NCBI GenBank assembly: GCA_006384855.1
Contig: VCJN01002014.1
Span: 47,275-111,274, forward strand
Direction: 5' to 3'
Length of the DNA: 64,000 nucleotides
Origin: Tetraselmis striata
Lineage: Eukaryota; Chlorophyta; Chlorodendrophyceae; Chlorodendrales; Chlorodendraceae
Shown here: positions 23,108 to 39,925 of the stretch, in pieces
How positions within the stretch are numbered: the stretch's first letter is position 1
How the letters are laid out: every line of letters begins with the position of its first letter
Position numbers and translations under genes: made by a program
The notes under the pieces: model-generated
Database searches by the model: none
Told to the model about the DNA's origin: nothing
Seen by the model: only the letters and a program-made list of their open reading frames with translations

Positions 23108-24171
23108 TCAAGCAGGAGGCCAGTGAGCCAAGAACCAAGGAATAGCCAAGGGAACCAATAAGTCGACAAGCTGCCAAGGAACCAAAGGGTCAAGGGAAGC
23201 ATTGAAGCCAAGAAACGACCAGAAAGACCGAAAGGGGAATATGAAACCAATGGATACCACCGCTCCGGGGTAGGCCATCAGCCACGGCGAGTACTCTTGC
23301 AGCCGGTGACCCGGGTCATATATAGCAAAACAAGCCGACGACCGACGCGACGCGGGCGCAAGAGCACCATCACGTGCCGCACGCGCCGCCGTGGCCCCGC
23401 CAAGAACGTTGTCTGCATGTGCCATGTTGACGAGCAAGGAGAAACGGCGGCGCCACGCAGAGCTGGCCGATTTTTTTGCCGATGTGGGTGTGGCTAGCTT
23501 TCGCAAGCTCCACCAAGAAGGCCTCGGCGTGCGGGGCCAGCGAACCGAGCTCGGAGACGGCGATGAAAGGAACACAGTGAAGCATGCCGGCGACGTATCG
23601 GAAACCCTCGTCATACTTTTGGATTTTGTGGCGGTCTGCGGCCCGCAATGCAGTCGTTGGATCCGAGCTTGACACGCCGAGGATATGGGGCAATGGTGGT
23701 GGAGTCGACAGCAACCGTGTTCCCGCGGATGCCGCCATTAATACCCAAAAAGCCCAACATAGGCCGGGCGCCCGTCGCTGCCCTTCGGGAGAGAAACGAG
23801 CCCCGACGGGTCCGTGAGGACCTGGACACCCACGTAGGGCGGACTTCACGTCGTGGCAAACGTTGGAAAGGCCATGTGCCGCCCACTCGTGTGCGGCGTG
23901 ATTGGAATTGCCCCCAGAGCAACGTGCCACGTGACCAGCGTATGCGATCGCCCAAGCCGAAGGAGTGAATTCCATGCCAGCATTCTCAAAACGGGCCACC
24001 ATGCCTTGTACCGAGAAGGAGCAAAAAGCACAAGGGCATGGCTCGCCGAGGGAGAGGACAAGAGCCGCCGGGTACATGAGCAATAATGTTGTTCCAAAAT
24101 GTGTCCACGTGGGCAACATCAATCCATATACTGATGTGCGCGTGTGACGACCCGCGACCCTCAAATTTCAC
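23108..24171 (-). mobile_element. Retroelement nuclease-like fragment, copy 2 (inverted)
   Basis: On the minus strand the frame reads the same domain as copy 1 (SLGEPCPCAFCSF, HVARCSGGNSNHAAHEWAAH). It shifts frame within the PADV...AVDxT section, then returns with SSDPTTALRAADRHKIQKY and PFIAVSELGSLAPHAEAFL. These are the conserved nuclease-domain continuation lost from copy 1. A second shifted frame (23614-23108) carries RRRFSLLVNMAHADNVLGG, the usual C-terminal part. At least two frameshifts make it a pseudogene. The two copies look roughly 80-85% identical over ~450 bp and face each other across ~1 kb. Confidence 0.6.
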
Positions 24172-25322
24172 AATCCAATGTTTTACTTGTGCAAAATAAC
24201 CTTTGATGCTTGTCTATTGAGTGGAAAGGTGTGCGCTACTTCTGAGAAAAGTCATCGCTCTTTTATAGAATGCCTCCGCGCTTTCAACTGGAACGCCATG
24301 CCATGCCCGGTCAAGTTGGTGTTGAACTCATTGAATATTGACTTTGCGATCTAGGAGCTAACACTTGTTCCGAAATCAGTGGCTGCGGCAGTCTCCGCGG
24401 TCGAGACTGCAACGGCAAACGAAGGTGGCGGTGTGCAGTGGGGGCGCAGAGACGAGTGGCTGCAATGATTTTCAGAACGCAATAATTTGTTTTTTGAATT
24501 TTGTATATTTCTAAATGCTTGCCATTTTGTGTGAGATTTCATCGTCTTTAGGGCTTTAGAGCTTTAGGGTTTCAGGTTTAAAACCCTAAAAACCTGTCAG
24601 CCATTTCTATCACATGTGTTATACTTCTATCATTTGCAACTGTAGGTGCATGACTTACTTACCGTTCTTGCAAATTCCCAGCAAAGTAACCATTTAAGCT
24701 TTTAATCATTTCAATGCGAACACCCATGTCAGAGGTAGTGCAGCACGCTGAAGGGTGTCCGAGTAAGGTTGCAGATGTATGTTTCAATAAGCAGTGGAAC
24801 CACGTGTCCGCGCACATGTCGTACTTACTCTGTCATGCAATCTTTGCATACGTACGCTATTCCTAGTTCCACACGGCAAAGCTGTCTAACATGCGCGTTC
24901 GAGTAAAAAATGCAGCTCCGACACGTACACGACGTCCGCAGACTTTAGGTTAAAGCCATGCAAAGTCGTGTGAGTTACTACGTGGATTCAATGTGGTCGC
25001 GACTGTGTTACTTTCCGCAGCAGAGCAGATTGTCATATCTCTATACAGCGACGGACCATCATATAACCATGTTTCGTTCAAATTGTCTATGTCACAATTC
25101 ATGATTGGAAATCCGTGCACCTCCCACGTAAGCGACGACATACTTTTGCTGAAAGAATGATACCCTTGCGAGTAAAAATGTGACGGCATGATTGATGAGG
25201 TAAATTCGGTTTCGGTGTTCTATGTGCCTACGCACAAAAAAACGGAGTGTTAAGCGCACATAGTTGTTGGGGATGTGTGCTACACAGATTTGTATGGAAA
25301 ATTGTCAAAATTATTTAAATGC
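24172..25322. other. AT-rich interval without supported gene
   Basis: Includes a small palindromic patch near 24555-24595 made of 'tttagggttt' and 'aaaccctaaa'. A 79-codon minus-strand frame at 24950-25189 has no recognisable features. Confidence 0.4.
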
Positions 25323-25490
25323 AATTCTGTTGTTCGTAATGGAGGTTTAGGCAGGTATGAGTACCTTGCCAACCCGTCTGGGCTGAGAAAGCAGTATTCG
25401 AATATCTGTCAATGGAATCCTGTTGTTCATAATGGAGATTTGGGCAGGTACGAGGACCTTGCCAAGCCACTCCGGGCTGAGAGTTTGCCA
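25323..25490. repeat. Two-copy tandem duplication, 93-bp offset
   Basis: 'gttgttcgtaatggaggttt' at about 25328 recurs as 'gttgttcataatggagattt' at about 25421, followed in both by 'gggcaggta(t/c)gag' and 'ccttgcca'. The 234-codon frame here includes this duplication and is not called as a gene. Confidence 0.8.
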
Positions 25491-25979
25491 GACGCCAACA
25501 CACCACTGCAAGCTATCCGTGCACTGCCTAATGCGGGACATCCGGGGCACAACACTCAGATGTTGCGGCTTGTGTCCCAGGCGGGGTCAAGAATGCCAAG
25601 ATGGTGCCTTGCCAAAGGGCACACAACCGATGCTGGCTCTGGACATCAGCGGCGTGCCTTTCCCAAGGGCACGAAAATGAGGCCAAAGAACACTAGATTT
25701 TTGATGTGTCAAAGACATCATCAAGGCAACCTCATGCCTACTCAGCCATACTCAGGGCACGACGCTCATCACACATGCGAGGCTCATATTATGTTTCATA
25801 TTATTTTTCGAATTTTACACGTCGTGGATTTTCAGGTTTGTCATGAAGGCGACATCCCCGGCATCCTATCGGGTTGCTCTACAGAGCGTGCAATCCTCCG
25901 ACACAAGACATCTCCATGGCAAAATAGCGATTGTCACAAATTTGACGAGCCAAAACTTGATAGTCATGTATATGCATGA

Positions 25980-26374
25980 AAGGCAATGGCGTAACGATGA
26001 CGTAACGACACGCAAATGCAACGATGCATAAAAAGGCACGTCGATATCTACATCATGATGTATATCGTAGCCTCCTATCATTTATTCGCACGCCGTGAGC
26101 GGGCTGGTGGCCATCGTGGGGACGGTGAGCATCGTGCGTCGTGAGCGTTGTGAGCGAGTGGCTGGGCAGCGGGAGCCTCATGCCTCGTGAGCGTTGTGAG
26201 CGAGTGGATATCGTGAGCGGGCATCACGAGCGGCGGAGATCGTGGACAACGTCAGCTAGTGGGCACATGCGCAACTTATTTACCTTCCCGAATTCCGCTT
26301 ATCAAACCGAGACACGCTTACATTAATTCCACACTCCACTGCTGCCCTCGTTGCACCCACGCGCCGCATCACCA
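25980..26374. other. Intergenic with short 'gtgagcg' repeats
   Basis: Around 26095-26240 there are irregular tandem copies of 'cgtgagcgttgtgagcgagtg' type. No gene supported. Confidence 0.5.
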
Positions 26375-26545
26375 AGCGCGCGCACACACGCACACACACA
26401 CGTGCGCGCGCACACGCACTACACACGCACACGCACACGCACACGCACACGCACACGCACACGCACACGCACACGCACACGCACACACGCATGCACCCCC
26501 CCCCCCCGCCCGCACACACACACGCACGCGCACACACATGCACAC
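26375..26545. repeat. Compound (CACACG)n/(CA)n microsatellite
   Basis: A long run of 'cacacg' and 'ca' units, interrupted by a short C run near 26497-26507. All six frames stay open because of the composition; there is no gene. Confidence 0.95.
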
Positions 26546-26994
26546 ACAAACACACACGGACACAGCTGCAGTGGCAAGAGGTGTTCACGTTGGTCAGCAA
26601 GCGCATCGGAACACCGCACATCTGCTCTCTTGGTGGAAGCCCGCGCGCCGCACGGGTACGTACGCCGCCATCTCACCTTGCCGACTTCTGTCCTCACGCC
26701 TAGCTTTAACGCTTCCTTTTCTTTGCCGCCTCCACTTTACTCCGCACGCCAAACGGGCCAAGATGATTTGCTGATTGTTAGGACGGGACGCGCTAGGACA
26801 AGATGCACGTGCGATGCGCCGCAATGCTGATGGGTGGGCGGACAAGTTGTAAGACGGTATGAGACGCTCATTGTGTGCAAGCCTGACGAACGTTACAACT
26901 AATTGTCTGTGTACACACTATAGACGAACGTCTGCGCCGCTGCTTCTCGGCGTGTGGCGATGCTAGCACCATCATTGGTTCACGTTCAATCATA

Positions 26995-27285
26995 CCAATC
27001 CCGGCAGCTAATCATATCGCCACATCTACGCCAGATTAGTAACACAAACATTGACAATTGCCGTTCACCGGTCCCTCATTTTGGACACGTTGCGCATTCA
27101 CTACGCCATAATCTGCTGAGAAAGATCCAGCCGGAATTCCTCAACCGTTTCTTCCGTCGTTCCAATCCCGCCAGAAAATCACATCGCCACATCTTTGCCA
27201 CATCGGGAACTCAATCTTGCTTTCAATATTGCCGTTCAATAGTCTCTCATGTCGGATCCATTGCAAACTCACAACGCCATACCGC
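26995..27285. repeat. Two-copy tandem duplication, ~167-bp offset
   Basis: 'ccaatcccggcagctaatca' at 26995 recurs as 'ccaatcccgccagaaaatca' at 27162. Both are followed by 'tcgccacatct', 'ttgccgttca' and 'cacaacgccata'-like sequence. The 200-codon frame at 26954-27556 spans both units but has no domain, so I treat it as repeat DNA. Confidence 0.75.
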
Positions 27286-27599
27286 CCGGCCTACCGTACT
27301 CCAACCCTACCTCCTTAAACGTGTCTGCTTTGCGTTGTCGCGCAACGGTAAATCGCGGATACTTCGCACCCCGATTTCTACGAGTATTCCCATCTCCATA
27401 CAAGAAATTGGGGTCATACTACGAGAATCTCAAAAGGACCACTGCCCATTTCGCTCTTTCGTCGTGGCCCTCTCAACTCTTACGAGGACACACGCTAACA
27501 CGCACTTCCCAGCTAAGTTCCGACATTTGGCGCAAGCGTACTTGTCAAAATACTAAACTACTGCTCGTTCGACCTACAACACTCCACATAAGTCTTTGC

Positions 27600-29030
27600 G
27601 CATAGAAATCCGCTCTTTTTATCCTACCCTTGCTGCCCAAGCCATGGGGCTACGGGGCCATGAAGCCTGGTCTTGCCGTGCATGCAAGCCTCCTATGCCA
27701 ACAAAGCACCCGCTGCTTCATCCGATTATCGCACTTGTAAGAATGTTTTTTCGGTAATGGCTATTTGGCACAAGGCTATAACCATGGAAACACGGTCCAC
27801 GGACATGGGAGCAGCCAACATGTTGGCGGTGTAGCTGCCGTCCGTCGCATTTGCACGCGTGCTCCCGGTTGTGGGTGGACATATGCATGGCATGGATGCC
27901 GCGCAAGTTTGAGACCAATCAATTTGTGCTACTACCGTTGCAATGCATGAGCATTTCCGGGACAGTGCGCCAATAATGCATGCTATATTATATATTATCC
28001 ACAGTTTCAATCCCACAATTTTCCAAAGTTGCAAAATAAGCGTGGCTGGCTGCGCCTCGTTGGGTTTCAAAGTAGTACACATTAAGTGCTTTCGATTCCA
28101 CAAGAGCATGCTTATACCACCCGCATTGTGGGCTAAGCGCGGGCTCGCCCCCATCAAAACCAATTTCACAACCATTAGCGCACATGTCCGCCACGCACAT
28201 GATCAAAGGGAAGGAGCCCGACTGACGACGGGGTCGACGCGGAGACGCGTCCAAGTGGTCCTCGCGCCTGGAAGCTTGCGTGGTATGGCACATTAAATGC
28301 CCTTATTATCATGCTCCCCCACCCCCCACAATGAGCTACCTAGCTAGGATGCCAGAGCATGGGGGTATCTTTGACAAGCCATAGAATTTCGCCGTTTTAT
28401 CGGAATGATGTGCTAATTTGCGGACTAATAGGCCCTTCTCAAGGGATTTTTATTCTGCTAATTGAACATGAGTCTTGATAAAACGGCGACATCTTCTAAA
28501 ACATCTTGTATTGACATCTTGTATGACATCTTTAAGAAAAGTTTGCCAAAGGCTGGAGCAAAGGATCACAACATGCCCCAAGGAGTTCAAATTTGCGCAT
28601 TTTCAAAGTCAAAGATAAAACTCGCGCCTTTCAAATATTTGCCCCAAATTTGCGTCTTGATTTAGCAGGCGCAATGGGTGACAATACGCATGCGGAAGAG
28701 GTTGGCTGCCGCCAGATGCCGCGACGCTGCGTGCCGGCGATGAGACATCGGCGCTCGCACATGCAGAGGTCGGGAGGAGACGAAGGGTGGGAAGTGACAA
28801 TAATCATGCACGTAGGTGGCTGCTTGTGCATGTGATCCAACTTCGGCTGCCTGCCTGTGTTGCACGCGGTTTTCTTGGCGCCCGCCGCCAGGCAGCGGCC
28901 CACCAGGAGCGGAGGATCCTGGGTGCGGCAGGCCCGGCGGCACCACCCCCACATCCACGTGGTGGGCGCTGGTAACCCTTAAGACCCGTACCCGGCTGGG
29001 TGCGGCAGGGGGCTGAGCGGGGTGGCCGGT
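27600..29030. other. Gene-poor interval
   Basis: Several 60-150 codon frames on both strands, none with convincing domains. One minus-strand frame near 28293-27988 faintly recalls a DDE transposase but is too weak to call. Confidence 0.35.
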
Positions 29031-29049
29031 TGTGGCGGGTCCTTGGATC

Positions 29050-29290
29050 CTGCGACGACCGTGGAGCCCTACGGGGGGCTTTTTAAATAATACTCGTGGT
29101 CCAAGTACCGCCTGCTGGCGCCGCCGGGCAGCAGCCCTGTACGGGGGGCTGCTAAAAATAATTCTTGTACGACCTCGGCCTTGCGGCGGCCTCTCCGAGA
29201 TCCGCCTACGGGTGGGGAGGGGGTATGTACGACTCGGACAGGGGCAGCCTACTCTCGAGGGATCTTCGAAATAAAATCGTGTTCTCGTAC
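29050..29290. repeat. Degenerate short repeats in GC-rich DNA
   Basis: Three related segments near 29068, 29138 and 29250. Each has a C/G-rich part ('tacggggggct' in the first two), then an A/T-rich 'aaataa' part, then 'tcgtggtcc / cttgtacgac / tctcgtacc'. Confidence 0.55.
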
Positions 29291-29299
29291 CTCGGTACG

Positions 29300-31194
29300 A
29301 CCCGCGACCGACCTGCTGAAGATCTGGCGTACCCCCCCCCCCCCCCGTGTGTGTGCCACCTGTGAATCACTCGAACCCGGCCTAGTACAACGGAGTGTTC
29401 GGCGGCGCCCTGCGGCCGACCCGTTCGGAACACTCGGGAAACCCTCAGCCGTCCCGTGAGAACGGGCGAGGGCGGTGAGCGCGAGGAGACAGGAGTCCGG
29501 CACTTAAATGCGGGGCGGGCGTTCGGGGGCGGAGAGGCCGGGCATGGCAGCGACTCAGGGGCCTAGAGACAGGAGCCGGAGTGCCCTGAGGGAGTCGCAG
29601 CCATGCAGCGGGAGAAGTTAGCTGGCGGTCAGCTCGGTCTGACCTTGGACGGGCGGCTACAGCGACGAGGCGCGCTGCGGAGGCGAGCGGCGCGCGGGCG
29701 AGCAGGACCGGCATGCCGACCACGGAGCGACGACACGCGGACGCGGGGTGGGGGGGGGGGGGGAGGGACGGGGGGGGGGGGGGGTTGGTACCCGCCTTTC
29801 CCCCTCCAGACCCCCTTGGGGATCCTACCCCAAGAGCTTAGCTAGACGGGCGAGATGGAGGCAACATCGGCGGACCGCGGCCTAGGCCGGCGGACCTACC
29901 GCCACAACCGGCGTGGTGGGGCGATCAGCGCCGCGACCTGCGGGATATTGTCAGCGATGGCGGCAGGTGGAGCCAAGACGCACGATGACCGAAGATTGCG
30001 CGGTGCCGGTGCATTGCCAATGTACAGGAAAACCTTTTCGGGGGTGGGGCGAGTACTGCATTCGTAATCCCCGTACTACCAATTGGCGGTAGTCGCTCGT
30101 ATTGGCGACTACCCGTAGTTATCCGATAGTAACACAGCTACTGATCACGTGATGAAAGGAGGCGGGGCTTGGAAACGAACGAGGATGGCCGGGAGCCGGA
30201 GCTGTGATTACGCTATATGTGTTCCCTACTATGGTTAGAGATGGCATGCCTTATTAAGAGCAACTCAGTCTGGGCGGTGGAGAGAAGCAGACTAGCACGT
30301 TATAATCAATTTCAATTTCAATTTCGGTTTTCCTAGCCACGCCCACCCATGCCGGGCGGTAATTTGGAGACAGACAAGCGTATATATGTAGCCTCAGTGT
30401 GCAACCGGAGGGTTTGTCAGCACATGGGTGTCGGTTGTTGTAAATTAATTGTTGTGAATTTCCGCGTGATTGCAAGGTTATTGCCCTTTGCATGGCGAAC
30501 CTCACTTTTGCGAATGTCGCATGCAGCCCGCTAGCTGACTATACACTCTAAACCATGCGCCGTGCAGCACGGGGTAGGTGGCTAACACATGTAGTATCTC
30601 CACGACCATTGGAGAAAAAGCAAGGTTCTTTACGTTCAAGTGCCGGCGCGCCGTGCGCTCAAACCGGCTACAACCCCGTTTTCCAACACATGGTGCAAGG
30701 ATATTGCAAAATGACAAGTGCCGCGCGCGCACCGCACACCGTCGCGTTGACCCTAGCGCACCATGTGCACGCCCTTTTATGAGTTCCCCCGCGATATCAC
30801 CGCAACTGCAAAGGTTTGCGTGCGTTTATCGACTTGAAGTGCCCCAAGCGGAATCACACCATGTAAAACACGCAGAATTTTGTGGTCTGCTGTACGATAC
30901 TCTAACACGACGAGACGACGATTTACATATATGTATGCAGCGTCTTGTTGTCGTCACACTACCATGTACTTTTAGTAATCGTACGAGCTAACTAACAACC
31001 TAGCATGTATCAGCTTGAGCAACCCGCACGGTCGACGGGACACCCATGCTCTACCTTTGAGGGGCACATTTGGCTCACAATGTCGGTCTATAGGTGATCG
31101 TCCCGGCGGTTATCACCCCGCAGATCAGTCATGTTGCGGGGTTGAAAATGATGGGTCGGATCGTTATTAAAAACTCACATAGTTCAGCATACGG
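29300..31194. other. Gene-poor interval with homopolymer runs
   Basis: A C run lies near 29332-29346 and G runs near 29749-29784. From ~30060 the sequence becomes AT-richer, with 'ttcaatttcaatttc' near 30310. No gene supported. Confidence 0.4.
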
Positions 31195-31690
31195 TATGCG
31201 CGACATTACGAAAGTATTGCTGAAAGTACTGCGGAGGCGCGCTTGCGCATCTCTCGGCGACCCGATGGTGCCCACCTGCGAGCTGCCCACTCCGACCCCG
31301 CGCCCGGTCCCTGAGCCAGCTGCACGAGGGGTGTCACAGCATAGCCTAGACCTGAGAACTCAACATTATCAATTTCGGTGGGTCTCGTTCCGCCTGTGTT
31401 GCTAGCTAGACTGGCGCATGGCGGGGCGGCGGCCGGGTGGCCTAGTTTGCGCAATTACGAAAGTATGGCTGTAAGTACTGCGAGACGCTCTCGACCCGCT
31501 AGTGCCTACCCGAGCCCACTCCCGTTTTTGCGCCCGCTCCCGCCTGGGCCATCTTGGTGCACAATTGGTATGCCATCACAGCCTCGAACCGAGAACTCAA
31601 AACCTGGCTTTGTCGGTGAGCCTCTTGTCGCCTATGCTGCCAGCCAACAGACGGACTCGTGGCGGGCGGGTCCTTAGTCTTGGGGGGGTT
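31195..31690. repeat. Two-copy tandem duplication, ~250-bp offset
   Basis: 'gcgacattacgaaagtattg' at about 31199 recurs as 'gcgcaattacgaaagtatgg' at about 31450. Similarity continues through 'agtactgcg', 'cgacccg(a/c)t', 'gagaactcaa' and 'tggcggg(g)cgg'. Both units are diverged. Short frames within are not genes. Confidence 0.75.
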
Positions 31691-31699
31691 GCGGTCGGT

Positions 31700-32479
31700 A
31701 GGCATCAAGCCTAGCGCGAAGTGGCGCGGACCTAGGGGTCTCTCTAGCCGCAAGGTCCGACCGCAGCGGGCCCACCCCGCTTTACTCCGCACGCCATACA
31801 TTGTCTCGCGGCTAAGCAGCTTGTCAGACGTAGCAATGTTCCCGAAGGCCGTGGTGGGGTGTCCCCCATCGCCGCCGAGTTATTGCTCAGAGCGTTAATT
31901 CGCTTTCTCGTTGTCCTCCGAAAATACCCATGGATGGAGCGCGTTCCTGACCCGCATAGGTCAGACACCGCCTACGCCCAGTCTCCCTAGCCTTTGGAAG
32001 CATGGCTAGGACAAGACCTTGGAGGCCTTGAGTTGGACCATGTCAACCCTGGGGTGGCTGTCCAGGGCCGACCATGCGAAAACGTAGGAGCTTGTAGTGG
32101 TTAGTCCCATGTGTACGATTGATAATTTCAACTGGTATGTGCATCATCACCTCATCATCTCACGATGATACGACTCATGAGTCCTACTGGTAGCAAGAGT
32201 CTAAGTCCTTACTTTTGGTCGTAGTGCTACTCGTACCTACCGGGATCACCGAATATGTAATTACATGTATAACAATTATTATGCGCGGTACCGGTATGGT
32301 CGCTATTCATATATTATATAATGATAATATATGATGTATATATTAGAATACACAATACATTGTAATTTAGTAACCTCGAGTCGTTTGTCGTCATTGGCCT
32401 TGAGGAGGCCATCGACGCCATTGCGGGAGCGCTCGGCGGCGGTGGTGTCGAAAAATCGGGAGTAGACAAGGCGCTCGCG
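31700..32479. other. Gene-poor interval
   Basis: No coding frame or RNA gene recognised. 32300-32350 is very AT-rich. Confidence 0.4.
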
Positions 32480-33151
32480 ACTGGCACTAAGTCGTAAGTG
32501 CCTTCTTGCACTTTAAACGCCGGAGGTAGGTGAGCCGGTCTTCAGCAGCCTGCCCGCACGTCGCGATCGTGCGAATCGCGGAGTCGAGTAGGTCGTTGGC
32601 GTCCGCGATGTGGCGAGCGCGCGGTGGCGTTTGTCGCGCGAAGCGTTGCCACAACGTCCGTGAGCGCCGCGTGCGCACATGCGGTAAATACTCCATAGCA
32701 CAGCAGGTGGCGATACTCGTCGCGCGTCGCGTGCTTCTTCTCGTGGGCGAGGTAGCGGTCCCACTCGTCGTTGCGTGGGTTCCACAGCCCGGGGGTGGTG
32801 AGTCCTATGGGGGGCACAGACTCGGCGTATGCCCACGGCATGTAGTCGATCAAGTCGCGCTGGCTGGTCGATGAACGCGGCGTGGCCAGGAGATTTTGCA
32901 GCGAATAAATCGGGCGGTGGAGGTCGTCCTCGTCGTCCTCACCCTCGAGGCTGCCGGCGCGTCGCGGGAATGGGTTTATGCAACGGTGGTTGTTGAATGG
33001 AAGAGGTGCGGGAAGCTAGCTCGTCGAGTCGCAGCAACACCCGTTGCACCAGTGTAGTGAGGCTAGCGGTGTTAGCTGTCGAACTCGCGGCGTTGCCTCC
33101 ACCGGCCCCCTCCGAATCGTACATGTCGTCATGCAACCGTGTGCTGTCCAT
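32480..33151 (-). pseudogene. DIRS-like element, gag-like remnant
   Basis: The minus strand begins at 33151 (MDSTRLHDDMYDSEGAGGG) with an N-terminal region containing a heptad-like stretch, LVQRVLLRLDELASRTSS. After a frameshift comes an acidic linker (EGEDDEDD), then YMPWAYAESVPPIGL and YRHLLCYGVFTACAHAALTD. A further frameshift leads to DLLDSAIRTIATCGQAAEDR. The gag-like label rests on context: the sequence upstream on the same strand (33283-33470) is shared with the start of the RNase H-bearing remnant at 46864-47937. The copy carries at least two frameshifts and its downstream part is missing. Confidence 0.5.
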
Positions 33152-33282
33152 AATACGGCCTTCTGTCGTTAATGCGGTCGCCGCGAGCGGCTGACGTCGA
33201 ACGTCGTGTGAGATCGTGTGTCACCTTGCGAGACTGCGAGAGTCTCGATGCCGTCGCGCTAGCTAGAAGTTGGGGCAGAGGC

Positions 33283-33470
33283 AGAAGGTGGAGACACCGC
33301 CGCGTCGCATAGCGTCATATAGGGTTGAGGGAGGGACGTGGGCACACGGCTGTAGCGTACTAGCCTCGTACTGCGGAATTTGTAACGTCGGGTAACACCC
33401 GTCCTACTTGGTACTTAGCCCCGTGTGATTCAAACCTCTATAGTTCCCAATATGTACCACTGCAATATGT
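33283..33470 (-). repeat. DIRS-like terminal sequence, copy 1
   Basis: Shares long stretches with 47764-47937, for example 'gacaccgccgcgtcgc', 'gacgtgggcacacgg' and 'taacgtcgggtaacacccgt'. In both places it lies immediately 5' of a minus-strand retroelement remnant, so it looks like the element's leading terminal repeat or 5' UTR. Confidence 0.75.
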
Positions 33471-39535
<6,065 letters not shown>

Positions 39536-39713
39536 CTCGCCGCAGGCCGACCCCCCAAGAAAGGAGCATCCGCCGATGTTGCGCCGCATCGGGCTGCCTC
39601 CAAGAAAGCAAGAAAAAGTTATCGATCCCTATGAACAAGATGCAAAGCAAGAATCCTGCGAGGCCTCCTGTGGGGGCAATGCCTGCGGCGGTGCTTTGTG
39701 CCCTGTAGCCGGC

Positions 39714-39718
39714 TGTAA
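39714..39718 (+). terminator. TGTAA poly(A) signal of the PABP gene
   Basis: TGTAA 179 bp after the stop codon, in the expected orientation. Confidence 0.55.
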
Positions 39719-39861
39719 CCACAGGTTTCCCCCGCCACCAAACCCTCGTCCTCCTCGCGCGATTGCGCGGTTCGTCCGAGCCATTAATACAAAGTCGTAC
39801 ATAACACACATACAGTATGGTGTTTGTGTACGTCACGTTCCACGGATAATTAATAACGTTT

Positions 39862-39925
39862 TTGACACCCGCCCCGCGGAGAGGGAAAACTAAACGGATA
39901 AGCAAGTAAGAGTAAAGCACGAATA
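39862..39925 (+). repeat. Dispersed repeat family, copy e, 5' part (split by the LINE)
   Basis: 'ttgacacccgccccgcgga', then 'gggaaaactaaacggataag' and 'agcacgaata'. The LINE interrupts it; the repeat resumes after the second target-site duplication at 42878 with 'catcgcgaatactac'. Removing the LINE restores 'gaatacatcgcgaata', which matches copies c and d. Confidence 0.65.
39909..39925 (+). repeat. LINE target-site duplication, left copy (17 bp)
   Basis: 'agagtaaagcacgaata', exactly repeated at 42861-42877. Confidence 0.92.

Noticed and set aside
26259-26830. Long Thr/His/Arg-rich and Val/Cys-rich frames on both strands
   Set aside because: Produced by the (CACACG)n microsatellite; open in all frames because stop codons are absent from the repeat.
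26954-27556. 200-codon plus-strand frame
   Set aside because: It spans a diverged two-copy tandem duplication, shows no domain, and the two units do not give similar protein in the same frame.
27726-28293. Minus-strand frames recalling a piggyBac-type transposase (EIGFDGGEPALS, NVYYFETQRG)
   Set aside because: Only two short stretches are suggestive. No catalytic set, inverted repeats or TTAA flanks could be shown.
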